DNA from: Bacteroidota bacterium
GTDB lineage: Bacteria > Bacteroidota > Bacteroidia > J057 > JAJTIE01
Reading direction: 5' to 3'
NCBI GenBank assembly: GCA_021300195.1
Contig: JAJTIE010000039.1
Span: 1 to 55,757 of the forward strand
Length of the DNA: 55,757 nt
The notes under the pieces were generated by a model. That model saw nothing but the letters and a program-made list of their open reading frames with translations, did no database searches and was not told where the DNA came from. The position numbers were made by a program, and so were the translations under genes. Shown here piece by piece: positions 1-9,770 of the stretch. Position 1 is the stretch's first letter. Each line of letters starts with the position of its first letter.

Positions 1-361
1 AGGGTACACAAAAATAGGACAGACTCTATACGAGCATCCATTGAAAACTTGGTTGCATATGGGGGGAAGCAAAATATCCCTATTTAGCATGCTAAAGGTG
101 CCTCGCGACTTATTTATGGAGTACAAAAGCTATCATTTTCGCCTAAGGGAACTTCGGAAATCAGCCACCTTGCAGCAGTCTGTGCATTTACTGGCTTTCT
201 TTGTCTGCGAAACCCTTTCTGCCCCTAGGGTAGGTTCAGCACCTTGCCGCTTGTAAGCTTTCTATCTTACAGATCTGTCCCCAGCAGGATTTCGCGCCAA
301 CGCAGTTTTTAAGGAGGAGTCCGGTTTTAATCGTAAGGTTATCGTTCCTTGCAGCCGGCTT
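1..361. other. Intergenic stretch, no gene supported
   Basis: This stretch at the window edge has lower GC than what follows. A 71-codon open frame at 41-256 on the plus strand matches no family I recognise. It is rich in stop-poor but low-complexity residues and has no convincing start context. I see no tRNA, repeat or clear terminator. It may be the downstream spacer of siaC, which is read leftward into it, or the decayed end of something outside the window. Confidence 0.5.
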
Positions 362-778
362 CTACTCCGAACCCTTATTCAGGCACACCAGCGAGATATT
401 CACCTCGAATATCGATCCCAGGTCCTTCCCGATCTGCAGGTTGTCCTCGTCGTCTCTCTCGTACACCCATACGAGGTCAACACGCGGGAGGATCCCCGAT
501 TTTTCATAGCCTTTCAGCTTATCTACCAGCATAAACAGCTGCTTGGTGGAGCTGGTATTGATGTAATGTAGAGCCGAAACAAGCTTAAAGGGCTCTGTTC
601 TCAGCATTTCTTTGTGCTTTTCCAGCCATTCCAGCACGGGATCAAACACTTCCAGCGCGTTGGCGGGATAGCAGGCACCCGAGAAGCTGAGAACATTTGT
701 TTCAGCATCATAGTGAATCTCAGGACTGCTTTCGCTGGGAGATCTGTGAAACGGAGCTATGCCGGCGGGCTCATTCAT
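362..778 (-). CDS. SiaC-like regulatory phosphoprotein (DUF1987)
   Basis: The protein has the pattern of the SiaC/DUF1987 family: a PxIxYDxxTNVLSFSG-like opening, SGACYPANALEVFDPVLEWL at about residues 30-52, the conserved NTSSTKQL segment carrying the phospho-acceptor Ser/Thr, and a final WVYERDDEDN stretch. In Pseudomonas, SiaC is phosphorylated and dephosphorylated by partner enzymes and binds a diguanylate cyclase, steering biofilm formation; that role is known for the family and only inferred here. No SiaA/SiaB/SiaD partner is visible in the window. The ATG at 778 is preferred to a GTG two codons upstream. It follows the amidase gene by about 30 bases on the same strand. Confidence 0.75.
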   Translation of the reverse strand: MNEPAGIAPFHRSPSESSPEIHYDAETNVLSFSGACYPANALEVFDPVLEWLEKHKEMLRTEPFKLVSALHYINTSSTKQLFMLVDKLKGYEKSGILPRVDLVWVYERDDEDNLQIGKDLGSIFEVNISLVCLNKGSE

Positions 779-808
779 ATGCACGGCAAGATACGAAAAC
801 CCTGAATA

Positions 809-1582
809 CTAGATACCTCTATACGCCTTGATGGCCTGATAAATGGAGCTGGAAATGTGGTCTTGTCCCTCGTTACTGGTCAGAAACTTCTCCTCATTGG
901 GGTTTGAGATAAAGCCGGTTTCCACCAGCACACTTGGCATGCTGGTACGCCACAGCACCAGGAAGCCGGCCTGCTTTACACCCCGGTCATAGCGCCGGGT
1001 GGTGGTTACTATGCTCTTCTGTATCTTCTGTGCCAGGCTTAGGCTCTCCTGGTGGTGTGCATGCTGCGTTAGGCGGAACATAATGTAGGCCTCGGGGCTT
1101 TTGGGGTTAAACCCATCATACTTCTGGGTGTGGTTGTCCTCCATCAGGATGGAACTGTTTTCTTGCATAATCACGTCCAGCTGGGCCTCGCTCTTGTGCA
1201 TGCCCACCGCATAGGTTTCTATCCCGTGGGCGCTGGGGTCGCTGTTGCTGTTGCAATGGATGCTGATAAAAAGGTCTGCGTGCTTGTCGTTTGCCTCATC
1301 TGCCCGCTCGTACAGGCCCACAAAGGCATCGGTGCTGCGTGTGCGCACTACCTTGATGTTCGGGTCATTGGCCGTTAGCATCTGGCTCAGCTTATTGGAT
1401 ATGGCCAGTGTTACGTTCTTTTCATAGTTACGCTTGCTGGCACCTATGGCACCTGCATCCTTGCCACCATGGCCGGCATCCAGTACAATGAGGCGTACCT
1501 GCCGAACGGGCCTGGGTGCCACCCAGGTGAAGGAGGAAAATGCAAACAGCAGACTAAAAATACAGAGGGAGAGAGGTCGCAT
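809..1582 (-). CDS. N-acetylmuramoyl-L-alanine amidase (Amidase_3)
   Basis: This is a zinc amidase that cuts the amide bond between MurNAc and the stem peptide, used in septal peptidoglycan splitting. Residues 1-22 form a signal peptide. The zinc-site motifs are LDAGHGGKDAG (His38), YERADEAND (Glu92) and FISIHCNSN (His109), and VLVETGFISN near residue 220 carries the catalytic Glu. Length (257) suits a bare catalytic domain; there is no AMIN or SPOR domain. It is divergent from lptD across 68 bases and is followed by siaC. In many Bacteroidota the amidase is followed by an MCE-family gene; here that gene lies elsewhere, at 35392. Confidence 0.93.
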   Translation of the reverse strand: MRPLSLCIFSLLFAFSSFTWVAPRPVRQVRLIVLDAGHGGKDAGAIGASKRNYEKNVTLAISNKLSQMLTANDPNIKVVRTRSTDAFVGLYERADEANDKHADLFISIHCNSNSDPSAHGIETYAVGMHKSEAQLDVIMQENSSILMEDNHTQKYDGFNPKSPEAYIMFRLTQHAHHQESLSLAQKIQKSIVTTTRRYDRGVKQAGFLVLWRTSMPSVLVETGFISNPNEEKFLTSNEGQDHISSSIYQAIKAYRGI

Positions 1583-1595
1583 AGCACTTACTTTT

Positions 1596-1603
1596 TACTT
1601 TTG
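1596..1603 (+). promoter_or_regulatory. -7 box TACTTTTG upstream of lptD
   Basis: TACTTTTG fits the Bacteroidota -7 consensus TAnnTTTG and lies about 48 bases before the lptD start, in the spacer shared with the amidase gene. I do not see a good -33 box at the usual distance. Confidence 0.5.
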
Positions 1604-1650
1604 TGGCGCTGCCCTTGCCAGTACGCGCTTATTGCAAATTTCGCACCTAA

Positions 1651-4407
1651 TTGTCAAAAATAACATACCTACTGCTCCACAGTTGTGCGGTTCTGCTCCT
1701 AGTGGGGGGGTGGATAAGCCCGCTATGGGCGCAGGTGGACGCCGGAGGCCAGCCCACCAACACGCAGGCCGGCACGGCCACAGACAGCCTGCGTACCCTG
1801 CAGCAGGCTGCTACGGATACAACCCGTGAGGCCGACAGCCTATCCAAAGTGCGGGTGCTACAGGCTGATAGCCTGCTGCTGGATAGCCTGGAGCAAAATG
1901 CTACCCTGAAGGCCAGCGTGCGCTATGAGGCGGCAGACAGTGTTGTCTTTGACTTCAGCAGCCAGCGCCTGCTGCTGTATGAGCAGAGCAAGGTAGACTA
2001 TACGGATATGAGCCTGAGCGCCAAACGAATCCAGATAGACATGGCTCAGAAGACCATGGCAGCCCAAGGGGTGGCCGATAGCCTGGGCCAGCTACAGGGC
2101 ACCCCCACCTTTGTGCAGGGCGAGGATAAATACGAAACCGAGTCCATCCGCTACAACTACGCCACCGAGAAGGGGCAGGTTACCTATGCCTACACCACCC
2201 AGAACAACGAGCAGATCCTGGGCGAGCGGGCCCGGAGGAATCCGGACAAAACCTTCTATATAGAGAATGGGCGCTTCACCACCTGCACGCACCCGCATCC
2301 GCACTTCTACATAGGTGCCCGCAGGCTGAAGATGATCCCCAACGACCGAATCATCAGCGGGCCACTCTTCCTCAGCATAGCCGATGTACCCCTGCCCATC
2401 CTGCTGCCATTCGGCTTCTTCCCTTTTCAGAAAAGTCGCTCGAGCGGCCTGCTGTTTCCCGAGTTTGGCGAGGCCCGAGACCGGGGCTACTTCCTCCGCA
2501 ACCTGGGCTTCTACTGGGCAGCCAGTGAGTACTGGGATCTGGCCATATTGGGAGACATCTACTCTCGGGGTGGCTATCGCATCAACCCCCGCATGAACTA
2601 CCGGAAGCGCTATGGCTTCAATGGGTCGTTCAGTTTTGAGTACAGCCAAATAAGCGTAAACTTCCCGGAGGATGAGGGGTTTGCGGATCCCGCCTTCAAC
2701 TATCGGCAAGAGACAAACTTTTTTGTAGACTGGACCCACAGCCAGACCCTAACACCCCAGAGCAGCCTGAATGCTAATGTGCATGCAGGCAGCAGCAACT
2801 ACCTGCGGCGTAATGGGTTTGGCCAAGACATCCTGCGCAATGACTTGCGTTCCAGCATCTCGTACCAAACGCGCTTTCCGAGGCTGAAGGCCAGCCTGAC
2901 GGCCAACCTGGACCACCAGCAGAACCTGAATGCCGTACAAGACCCCACCTTTGGCCTGGCACGCATGCTAAGCCTTACCCTCCCCAGGGTGGCCTTTAAC
3001 AAAGACCGGATGTATCCATTCCGGCCCCTTGTGGGGGCTGCTAGCCGCAGATGGTATGAAAACATAGGCATAACCTACAATGCCGAGGTGCAGAACCAGC
3101 TACGCATACCCGATAGCCTGCTCTTCACCCCCGAGGCCTTTGACAGGCTAAACAGCGGCATGGTGCAGCGCGTGGGCATTAATACCAACCTGAAGCTACT
3201 GCAATACTTCAACCTTACGCCCAGCCTGAACTACAATGAGTACTGGTACCTGGAGGAGGTGCAGCGCAGGCACATAGCCCGTGGCGAAAAGCAGCTGGAT
3301 AGCCTGGCTACCAAGCAGGTACAGAACGGATTTCAGCGCGGCGGAGACTGGAGCCTAAGCCTGAACCTGACCACCAACGTGTATGGCACCAGCCGAAAAT
3401 TTGGCCGAAACCAGCTACAGGTACGCCACGTACTGCAGCCCAACCTGGGCTATACCTATCGGCCAGACTTTAGCCAGACCCAGTCCTACCGCACCATTAC
3501 CAGTACAGACAGCCTGATGACGCAGCTTACCTACAGCCGCTTCGAGGGCCTGCTGTATGGCGGGCCACCCAGGGGCGAGCAGCAGCAGCTAAGCCTGAGC
3601 CTGAACAACCTGTGGGAGGCCAAGTACTATGCCCGAGATGCAAAAGTAGACAGCCTGACCGGCAAGCGCCAGTATACCTACCTGAAGCTGATAGATAACC
3701 TGGGCCTGGCAGGAAACTACAACTTTGCTGCGGACAGCTTTCAGCTTTCCCTCATCAATGCATCGCTACGCACGGTGCTGTATCGCGACCTGCTGAACCT
3801 GAACGTATCGGCCAACTATGACCCCTACGACTTTGTGACCACCGTAAACGAAACAACCCGGGTAGCGAGCTACCGCCGCCTGAATGAGTTTGGGGTGAAA
3901 AATGGCAAGCTTCTCCGCCTGGTGAATGCCAGCTTTGCCCTGGGGGCCACGGTGCGCAGGGGCCAGTTCGACTCGGATAGCCGAAAGGACAACCAGGCCA
4001 GAAGGGCTGCACGGCTGAGCCCTGCCCAGCAGGCCTACCGAAGCCTCTATCAGCCCATCAACTTCGACTGGCGCTTCGGGGCCAACTATACCCTAAATTA
4101 TAGCCGACCCTTTGACGTGGCTACCGAGCAGATACGCCATAGCCTGAACCTGACTGCCGGCCTGAAGCCTACCCCCAACTGGGACCTGAGCCTGAACACG
4201 AACTACGACCTGGAGAACGAAGAATTTGCCTTTACCCAGGTGAACATAAGCCGAGACCTGCACTGCTGGCAGATGACCCTCAGCTGGATCCCCATTGGCA
4301 TCCGACAGAGCTATCTCATTACCCTGAATGTAAAGGCCTCTACCCTGAAGGACCTGAAGATAACCAAGCGAAGAGACTGGCGCGATACCTTTATCGACAT
4401 CCCCTAG
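1651..4407 (+). CDS. lptD: LPS-assembly outer membrane protein LptD
   Basis: LptD inserts lipopolysaccharide into the outer leaflet of the outer membrane as the last step of the Lpt pathway. The protein begins with a signal peptide (about residues 1-28, ending PLWAQ) and continues with an OstA/LptA-like beta region (about 80-220, with ATEKGQVTYAYT). It then reaches the Bacteroidota LptD signature ADVPLPILLPFGFFPFQ and a long Tyr/Asn-rich beta-barrel to the C-terminus. Length 918 is usual for the phylum. The only start consistent with the signal peptide is TTG at 1651; no ATG or GTG lies in frame nearby. lptC is in the same window at 14015. Its stop overlaps a possible GTG of the next frame. 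Confidence 0.92.
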   Translation: MSKITYLLLHSCAVLLLVGGWISPLWAQVDAGGQPTNTQAGTATDSLRTLQQAATDTTREADSLSKVRVLQADSLLLDSLEQNATLKASVRYEAADSVVFDFSSQRLLLYEQSKVDYTDMSLSAKRIQIDMAQKTMAAQGVADSLGQLQGTPTFVQGEDKYETESIRYNYATEKGQVTYAYTTQNNEQILGERARRNPDKTFYIENGRFTTCTHPHPHFYIGARRLKMIPNDRIISGPLFLSIADVPLPILLPFGFFPFQKSRSSGLLFPEFGEARDRGYFLRNLGFYWAASEYWDLAILGDIYSRGGYRINPRMNYRKRYGFNGSFSFEYSQISVNFPEDEGFADPAFNYRQETNFFVDWTHSQTLTPQSSLNANVHAGSSNYLRRNGFGQDILRNDLRSSISYQTRFPRLKASLTANLDHQQNLNAVQDPTFGLARMLSLTLPRVAFNKDRMYPFRPLVGAASRRWYENIGITYNAEVQNQLRIPDSLLFTPEAFDRLNSGMVQRVGINTNLKLLQYFNLTPSLNYNEYWYLEEVQRRHIARGEKQLDSLATKQVQNGFQRGGDWSLSLNLTTNVYGTSRKFGRNQLQVRHVLQPNLGYTYRPDFSQTQSYRTITSTDSLMTQLTYSRFEGLLYGGPPRGEQQQLSLSLNNLWEAKYYARDAKVDSLTGKRQYTYLKLIDNLGLAGNYNFAADSFQLSLINASLRTVLYRDLLNLNVSANYDPYDFVTTVNETTRVASYRRLNEFGVKNGKLLRLVNASFALGATVRRGQFDSDSRKDNQARRAARLSPAQQAYRSLYQPINFDWRFGANYTLNYSRPFDVATEQIRHSLNLTAGLKPTPNWDLSLNTNYDLENEEFAFTQVNISRDLHCWQMTLSWIPIGIRQSYLITLNVKASTLKDLKITKRRDWRDTFIDIP

Positions 4408-4451
4408 TGCCCCGGCGCATACCAAACTATTTGCTTGCTTGCCGGGTTATT

Positions 4452-4697
4452 ATGCCTATGAGCCAGTCTTATCTCCCCATAGATTGCAACCTGTACGACC
4501 GCTACCTGGCCCTGGCTACCCTGCGTAGCCCCATACGCCTGGTGTACCAGCTACCTGAGGTTACCTCCACGTATCAGCTAGAGGATACAATTGCTGATGT
4601 ATATACCCAGGATGGGGCAGAGTGGCTACGCACCACCAACGGAGTCTGCATTCGGCTAGACCACATCCTGCAACTGCAGCCCCTACCCGTAGGCTAG
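4452..4697 (+). CDS. Rof-like Rho-binding antiterminator domain protein
   Basis: The protein (about 81 residues from the ATG at 4452) resembles E. coli Rof (YaeO), a small Sm-like fold that binds Rho and inhibits termination. The opening YLPIDCNLYDRYLALAT parallels the YxPIxCxxYDxLExA pattern of Rof, and the remainder, with a closing LDHI segment, fits the short beta-barrel. A longer reading from a GTG at 4407 would overlap the lptD stop; the ATG at 4452 or 4458 is more natural. It follows lptD closely and may be cotranscribed. The Rho-inhibition role is inferred from the family and unproven in Bacteroidota. Confidence 0.6.
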   Translation: MPMSQSYLPIDCNLYDRYLALATLRSPIRLVYQLPEVTSTYQLEDTIADVYTQDGAEWLRTTNGVCIRLDHILQLQPLPVG

Positions 4698-4845
4698 CGC
4701 GCTGCTGGTGGGATCCTCCGGGGCACGCCGGCACCCTTTCTTCGCACCCGCTACCCGCTCAAAGTCGCCGTGTGTGCCTGTGGCCAAGGGCAGATTGATC
4801 GGCTGGCTGCTAGCCCCTATATTCGTGGGCTATTTTCTGATACAC

Positions 4846-7046
4846 ATGAGAAGAACCTGCCTGCTACTGGCCCTGCTGCTACCCCTGGTTGGGCTGGCAC
4901 AGCCCACCCCCAAACCCCTGAGCCTGGAAGATATCTGGCTGTACTATCGCTTCTATCCGGCGGGTACCGATGGCTTTGCCTGGATGAAAGACGACCGCTA
5001 CTACACCACCTATACCGAGGCCGGAGACCTGGTGCAGCAGGCCGTGGAGCACGAAGACCAGCAGCAGATGCTGGTAGAGGCCAAAGCCCTGAGCCTGAAT
5101 GAAAAAAAGAGCCTGAGTGGCACCGCCTATACCCTGAGCACCGGTGGCGGAAAGCTGCTCTTCAGAACGGAACATAAGCCCATCTATCGCCACAGCGCTA
5201 CCGATCAGTGCTATGTGTACGACCGGCAGGCTCAGCAGCTACAGCCTGTTTTCGATGCCAAGCCTATTATGCACCCCACCTTCAGCCCACAGGAGGACCG
5301 GGTAGCCTTTGTGTATGAAAACAACCTGTACATCCAGCCCCTGGGCCAGGAGGCAAAAGCCATCACCACCGATGGGCAGCGAAACCAGCTTATCTACGGC
5401 GCCAGCGACTGGGTGTACGAGGAGGAGTTTACCCTGGTGCGTGCCTACGAGTGGTCGCCCACGGGCCGCTACCTGGCCTACTACCGCTTTGACGAAACTG
5501 CGGTAAAGCAGTATAGCCTGGACCGCTACGGCAGCCTCTACCCCGAGCCTTATACCTTCAAATACCCCAAGGCCGGAGAGCTGAATGCTGCCGTAAGCCT
5601 GCACGTGTATGATACCCAAACCGGAAAGCACACGGACGTGCAAAGCCCCGCCTCGCCCGATGTGTACTACCCCCGCATCTGGTGGGCAGCCGGAGACCAG
5701 CTGGTGGTGGCCCGCATGAACCGACTGCAAAACCAGCTGGACCTACTGCTGGCCAGCCCCGAAAATGGCAGCACAGCCATCCTGCTACAGGAAAAGAGCG
5801 AAACCTACATACGCGAAATCAGCGAGCAAACCCTCACCTTCCTTGCCGATGGCAGGCGCTACATCTACCTGAGCGAAAAGGAGGGCTTTCAGCACGCCTA
5901 TCTGCGCGAAATAAACAGCAGCAAAGAGATACAGCTGACTAAGGGAGACTGGGAGATTACCCACTTCTACGGTGTAGACGAAAAAGCCGGCCTCATCTAC
6001 TACCAGAGCACGGAGGAAAGCCCCCTGGAGCGCCACATCTATCAGGCAGACCTGAGCGGAAAGAATAAGAAGCGGCTGACCGATGAGCCAGGCACACACG
6101 AGGCCGACTTTAGCCCAGGCCATAGCTACTGGGTGCACACCTACAGCAGTGTAGATACCCCCCCCTTATCCGCCTGCGAAATGCCAAGGGAAAAGTAGTG
6201 CGGGTGCTGGAAGACAATGCCGCCCTAAAGGAACGCATACAAAGCTATAAGCCGGTGGAGAAGCGCTTTTTCACCTTCAAAAACGAAGCGGGTGTGGAGC
6301 TGTACGGCTGGGAGATGCGCCCTGCCAGCCTGGAGCCAGCCCAAAAGTACCCGCTCCTGCTATACAGCTACAGTGGCCCAGGCAGCCAGCAGGTAAGCCG
6401 GGAATACAACCCGCTGGACTACTGGTGGTACCAGTACCTGTGCACACAGGGCTATGTGGTGGTGTGCGTAGACCCCCGAGGTACCGGGGCCAGGGGCCGC
6501 GACTTCCGGGCTGCTACCTACCGCCAGCTGGGCAAGTATGAAACCGAAGACCTGATAGCCACGGCCGACTACCTGGCCACCAAATCCTATATAGACCCCG
6601 CGCGGATCGGGGTATGGGGCTGGAGCTACGGCGGCTACATGAGCAGCCTGTGCATTACCAAGGGGGCACACCGCTTCCGCACGGCCATAGCCGTGGCCCC
6701 GGTTACCAACTGGCGCTTCTACGACACCATCTACACCGAGCGCTACATGGCCACCCCCCAGGAAAACCCCGACGGCTATGACGACAATAGCCCCATCAAC
6801 CACGCGGATAAGCTGAAGGGCAGCTACCTGCTGATACACGGCATGGCCGACGACAACGTCCACCTGCAGAATGCCGCCGAAATGGCCGCTGCCCTGGTGG
6901 AAAATAACCGGGACTTCGAAATGTTTTTCTACCCAAACAAAAACCACGGCATCTACGGGGGCTACACCCGCCTGCATCTGTACCGCCAGATGACCGAATT
7001 CCTCGACCGCACCCTCAAGGGGGCCCAGCCTGGCACACGCCACTAG
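4846..7046 (+). pseudogene. Dipeptidyl peptidase IV-type S9 peptidase, frameshifted
   Basis: This is an exported prolyl dipeptidyl peptidase of family S9B, split by a one-base frameshift. The first frame (4846-6198) has a signal peptide (MRRTCLLLALLLPLVGLAQ) and the eight-bladed propeller, including the paired-glutamate segment DWVYEEEF. The second (6198-7046) has the alpha/beta-hydrolase domain with the nucleophile in GWSYGGYMS, the acid in GMADDNVH and the His in NKNHGIYGG. The break is an 8-C run at 6158-6165: nine C would join DTPP to LIRLRNAKGKVVRVLEDN, the normal family sequence. Everything else is intact, so a sequencing error in the homopolymer is as likely as a real or phase-variable mutation. 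It lies 36 bases before trpS. Confidence 0.88.
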
Positions 7047-7082
7047 GCAGCCCGTTATCACACGCATTTCATACACCCCTTT

Positions 7083-8057
7083 ATGCCCCGCATCCTTACT
7101 GGTATACAGGCCTCTGGTAGCCCCCATATGGGCAACCTGCTGGGGGCCATCCTGCCCGCCCTGGCCCTTAGCCAGGCAGAGCCTAGCCCCAGCTTCTTCT
7201 TCATCGCCAACCTGCACGCCCTCACCAGCCTGAAGGATGCCGCCGCCGTACGCCGCAATACACAGGCTGTGGCCGCCGCCTGGCTGGCCTGTGGCCTGGA
7301 TGTAGAGAAAGATGTATTCTACCGGCAGAGCGAGATACCCGAGGTTACGGAGCTGGCCTGGTACCTCAGCTGCTTCACCCCCTATCCCATGCTGGCAAAT
7401 GCCCACAGCTTCAAGGACAAGCAAGCCCAGCTGGCCGACGTGAATGCGGGCTTGTTTACCTATCCGGTGCTTATGGCGGCAGACATCCTGCTGTATGAGG
7501 CCGAGCTGATACCTGTGGGCAAAGACCAGCAGCAGCACCTGGAGATGACCCGAGACATAGCCGGTGCCTTCAACCGCCAGCTGGGCGACACCTTTCGGCT
7601 ACCCGAAGCGAAGATAAGCGAGGAGGTAATGACCATACCCGGCATAGACGGGCGCAAGATGAGCAAGAGCTACCAAAACTACATCGATATCTTTCTGCCC
7701 GAGCGCGAGCTGCGAAAGGTGGTGATGAAAATAGTAACCGACAGCACCCCCATGGAGGCGCCCAAAGACCCGGATAGCTGCAATGTAGTGGCCCTGTACC
7801 GCCTGGTGGCAGAGCCCGATCAGATAGCCAGCATGGAGCAAAGCTACCGAGCCGGAAACTATGGCTACGGCCATGCCAAGCAGGCCCTATACGAGGCGCT
7901 ACTACAGCGCTTTGCCACCCAGCGGGCACGCCATGCCGAGCTGATGGCAAACCCGCAGGTAATAGAACAAGCCCTACAGCTGGGCGAACAAAAAGCCCGG
8001 GCCATAGCTGGCGCCGTACTGGCGCGTGTGCGCACACAGATGGGAACCACCGCCTGA
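7083..8057 (+). CDS. trpS: Tryptophanyl-tRNA synthetase
   Basis: This class I aminoacyl-tRNA synthetase charges tRNA-Trp. The HIGH-type motif appears as HMGN (residues 15-18) in ASGSPHMGNLLGA, the KMSKS loop is at about 192-196, and the GKDQQQHLEMTRDIA segment between them is diagnostic for TrpS. Length 324 is standard for the bacterial enzyme. The ATG at 7083 gives the usual MPRILTGIQ start. It follows the DPP IV gene on the same strand and is followed by a tRNA-Gln gene. Confidence 0.97.
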   Translation: MPRILTGIQASGSPHMGNLLGAILPALALSQAEPSPSFFFIANLHALTSLKDAAAVRRNTQAVAAAWLACGLDVEKDVFYRQSEIPEVTELAWYLSCFTPYPMLANAHSFKDKQAQLADVNAGLFTYPVLMAADILLYEAELIPVGKDQQQHLEMTRDIAGAFNRQLGDTFRLPEAKISEEVMTIPGIDGRKMSKSYQNYIDIFLPERELRKVVMKIVTDSTPMEAPKDPDSCNVVALYRLVAEPDQIASMEQSYRAGNYGYGHAKQALYEALLQRFATQRARHAELMANPQVIEQALQLGEQKARAIAGAVLARVRTQMGTTA

Positions 8058-8130
8058 AAAACAGCGCAGGTGCGGCCAATTTTTTTGCAAAAAATTACGG
8101 CTCCATACTGGCATTTAACCGAAACGTATC

Positions 8131-8138
8131 TATATTTG
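8131..8138 (+). promoter_or_regulatory. -7 box TATATTTG before tRNA-Gln
   Basis: TATATTTG matches TAnnTTTG and ends 9 bases before the mature 5' end of tRNA-Gln, so transcription would start almost at the tRNA. It could also drive prs and rplY downstream. Confidence 0.65.
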
Positions 8139-8147
8139 CATCCCCAT

Positions 8148-8218
8148 TGCCCCGTCGTCTAAAGGTAGGACAGTTGATTTTGGTTCAATATGTGGGGGTT
8201 CGAATCCTCCCGGGGCAA
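8148..8218 (+). tRNA. tRNA-Gln (anticodon TTG)
   Basis: The acceptor arms TGCCCCG (8148-8154) and CGGGGCA (8211-8217) pair fully, with discriminator A at 8218. The anticodon stem GTTGA/TCAAT encloses the loop TTTTGGT, giving anticodon TTG. The T arm GGGGG-TTCGAAT-CCTCC is canonical. The CCA end is not encoded. It sits immediately upstream of prs, an arrangement common in Bacteroidota. Confidence 0.95.
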
Positions 8219-8235
8219 CTACCTCTTTACACTGC

Positions 8236-9165
8236 ATGCGCCAGTTCCAGCTCTTCTCCGGTTCCGCCTCCCAGTATTTGGCAGAGGAAATAGCAACCGA
8301 GTACGGCTGCACCTTGGGCGAGGTAGAGATACAGCGATTCTCGGACGGAGAGATGCAGCCTACCTTCAAGGTAAGCACAAGAGGGAACGATGTATACATC
8401 ATACAGAGTACCCTGCCGCCAGCAGACAATATGATGGAGCTGCTGCTGATGATGGATGCTGCCAAGCGCAGCAGTGCCAGCGCCGTTACCGTAGTGATTC
8501 CCTACTTTGGCTACGCACGCCAGGACCGTAAAGACAAGCCCCGCGTGAGCATAGGGGCCAAGCTGATGGCAAACCTGCTGGTATCCTCTGGTGCCACACG
8601 GGTAGTAACCATGGACCTCCACGCCGGGCAGATCCAAGGCTTTTTTGATATTCCGGTAGACAACCTGGAGGCTACCTCCGTCTTCATACCCTACATGGAG
8701 GCACTGGCCCTGGAAGACCTGACCATAGCCAGCCCCGATATGGGCGGTGTGGCACGCGCCCGCACCTATGCCAAGCACCTGAAGGCTGAGCTGGTGATGG
8801 TAGACAAATACCGCGAGCGGGCAAATCAGGTATCCAGTATGCGCCTCATTGGCGATGTGAAAGACCGGAATGTATTGATTGTGGATGACATCATCGACAC
8901 AGCCGGTACCCTTACCAAGTCTGCCGAGTACATCATGGAGCAGGGTGCCCGCAGTGTGCGTGCCGCCATTACTCACCCAATCCTCAGCGGCCCGGCCTAC
9001 GAGCGGATAAACGCCTCCGTAATCGACGAACTACTGGTAACCAATACGCTGCCGCTCAGGCAAAAAAGCGATAAAATCAAGGTGCTCTCCATTGCCCCCA
9101 TTTTTGCTGAGGCACTGAAGAAAATCCATCATTACGAATCTGTCAGTTCACTGTTTTTGGTATAG
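8236..9165 (+). CDS. prs: Ribose-phosphate pyrophosphokinase
   Basis: This enzyme makes PRPP from ribose 5-phosphate and ATP for purine, pyrimidine, His, Trp and NAD synthesis. Seen motifs are the start LFSGSASQYLAEEIA, FSDGE, the flexible-loop YFGYARQDRK, the TMDLHAGQIQGFF segment, and the PRPP-binding loop VLIVDDIIDTAGT. Length 309 is normal. It begins 17 bases after the tRNA-Gln gene and ends 6 bases before rplY, so all three are probably one transcript. Confidence 0.97.
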   Translation: MRQFQLFSGSASQYLAEEIATEYGCTLGEVEIQRFSDGEMQPTFKVSTRGNDVYIIQSTLPPADNMMELLLMMDAAKRSSASAVTVVIPYFGYARQDRKDKPRVSIGAKLMANLLVSSGATRVVTMDLHAGQIQGFFDIPVDNLEATSVFIPYMEALALEDLTIASPDMGGVARARTYAKHLKAELVMVDKYRERANQVSSMRLIGDVKDRNVLIVDDIIDTAGTLTKSAEYIMEQGARSVRAAITHPILSGPAYERINASVIDELLVTNTLPLRQKSDKIKVLSIAPIFAEALKKIHHYESVSSLFLV

Positions 9166-9171
9166 ACCACC

Positions 9172-9747
9172 ATGAAAACGATACAATTAAAAGCACAAAA
9201 GCGCGAGGAAATCGGCAAAAGCAGCGTAAAGAAAGTACGCGGTGCAGGTATGACCCCCGCCGTTATCTATACCCCCGAGGGTCCTCATCACATAAAGGTG
9301 GAGACCAAGGAGGTGATTAAGGTACTCTTCACCCCCGATACTTACCTGATCCACCTGGATGTGGCAGGCAAAACTTTCACCACGATTGTAAAGCATGCCA
9401 GCTTCCACCCCCTGCATGACAATGTGCTGGACGTGGAGTTTCAGCTGGTGCATGCCGATAGGCCCATACAGGTGAAGCTGCCCGTACAGCTGAAGGGCAA
9501 CTCCCCCGGTGTACTGGCTGGTGGCCGCCTGGTGCAGAAGTCGCGCAAACTGAAAGTGCGCGGTATGGCACAGCACCTGCCCGAGCTACTAACCGTAGAC
9601 ATTAGCGAGCTGCGCCTGGGCCATAGCCTGAAGGTGCGCGACCTGAAGTACGATACCTTCATTATTGCCGAGAATGGCGATGTGCCCATTGCCTCGGTTG
9701 AGCTGACTCGTACCCTGCGCCAAGAGGCTGCTTCTTCAGGTAAATAG
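9172..9747 (+). CDS. rplY: 50S ribosomal protein L25 (CTC type)
   Basis: This is the long CTC form of L25, which binds 5S rRNA. The N-terminal L25 domain opens with IQLKAQKREEIGKSSVKKVRG, contains MTPAVIY near residue 30 and is followed by the TL5/CTC beta domain (PVQLKGNSPGVLAGGRLVQ, about 103-121). Length 191 fits. It lies 6 bases after prs and is closed by a hairpin terminator at 9771. In many Bacteroidota pth follows rplY; here it does not. Confidence 0.95.
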   Translation: MKTIQLKAQKREEIGKSSVKKVRGAGMTPAVIYTPEGPHHIKVETKEVIKVLFTPDTYLIHLDVAGKTFTTIVKHASFHPLHDNVLDVEFQLVHADRPIQVKLPVQLKGNSPGVLAGGRLVQKSRKLKVRGMAQHLPELLTVDISELRLGHSLKVRDLKYDTFIIAENGDVPIASVELTRTLRQEAASSGK

Positions 9748-9770
9748 CACAGAATATTAACCTCTAAGTT

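Noticed and set aside
41-256. 71-codon plus-strand open frame at the left edge
   Set aside because: No recognisable family, no start context and AT-rich sequence; kept only as part of an unassigned spacer.
6360-7538. 392-codon minus-strand open frame
   Set aside because: Lies entirely antisense to the DPP IV and trpS genes, with low-complexity Gly/Val/His-rich translation; a shadow of GC-rich coding DNA.
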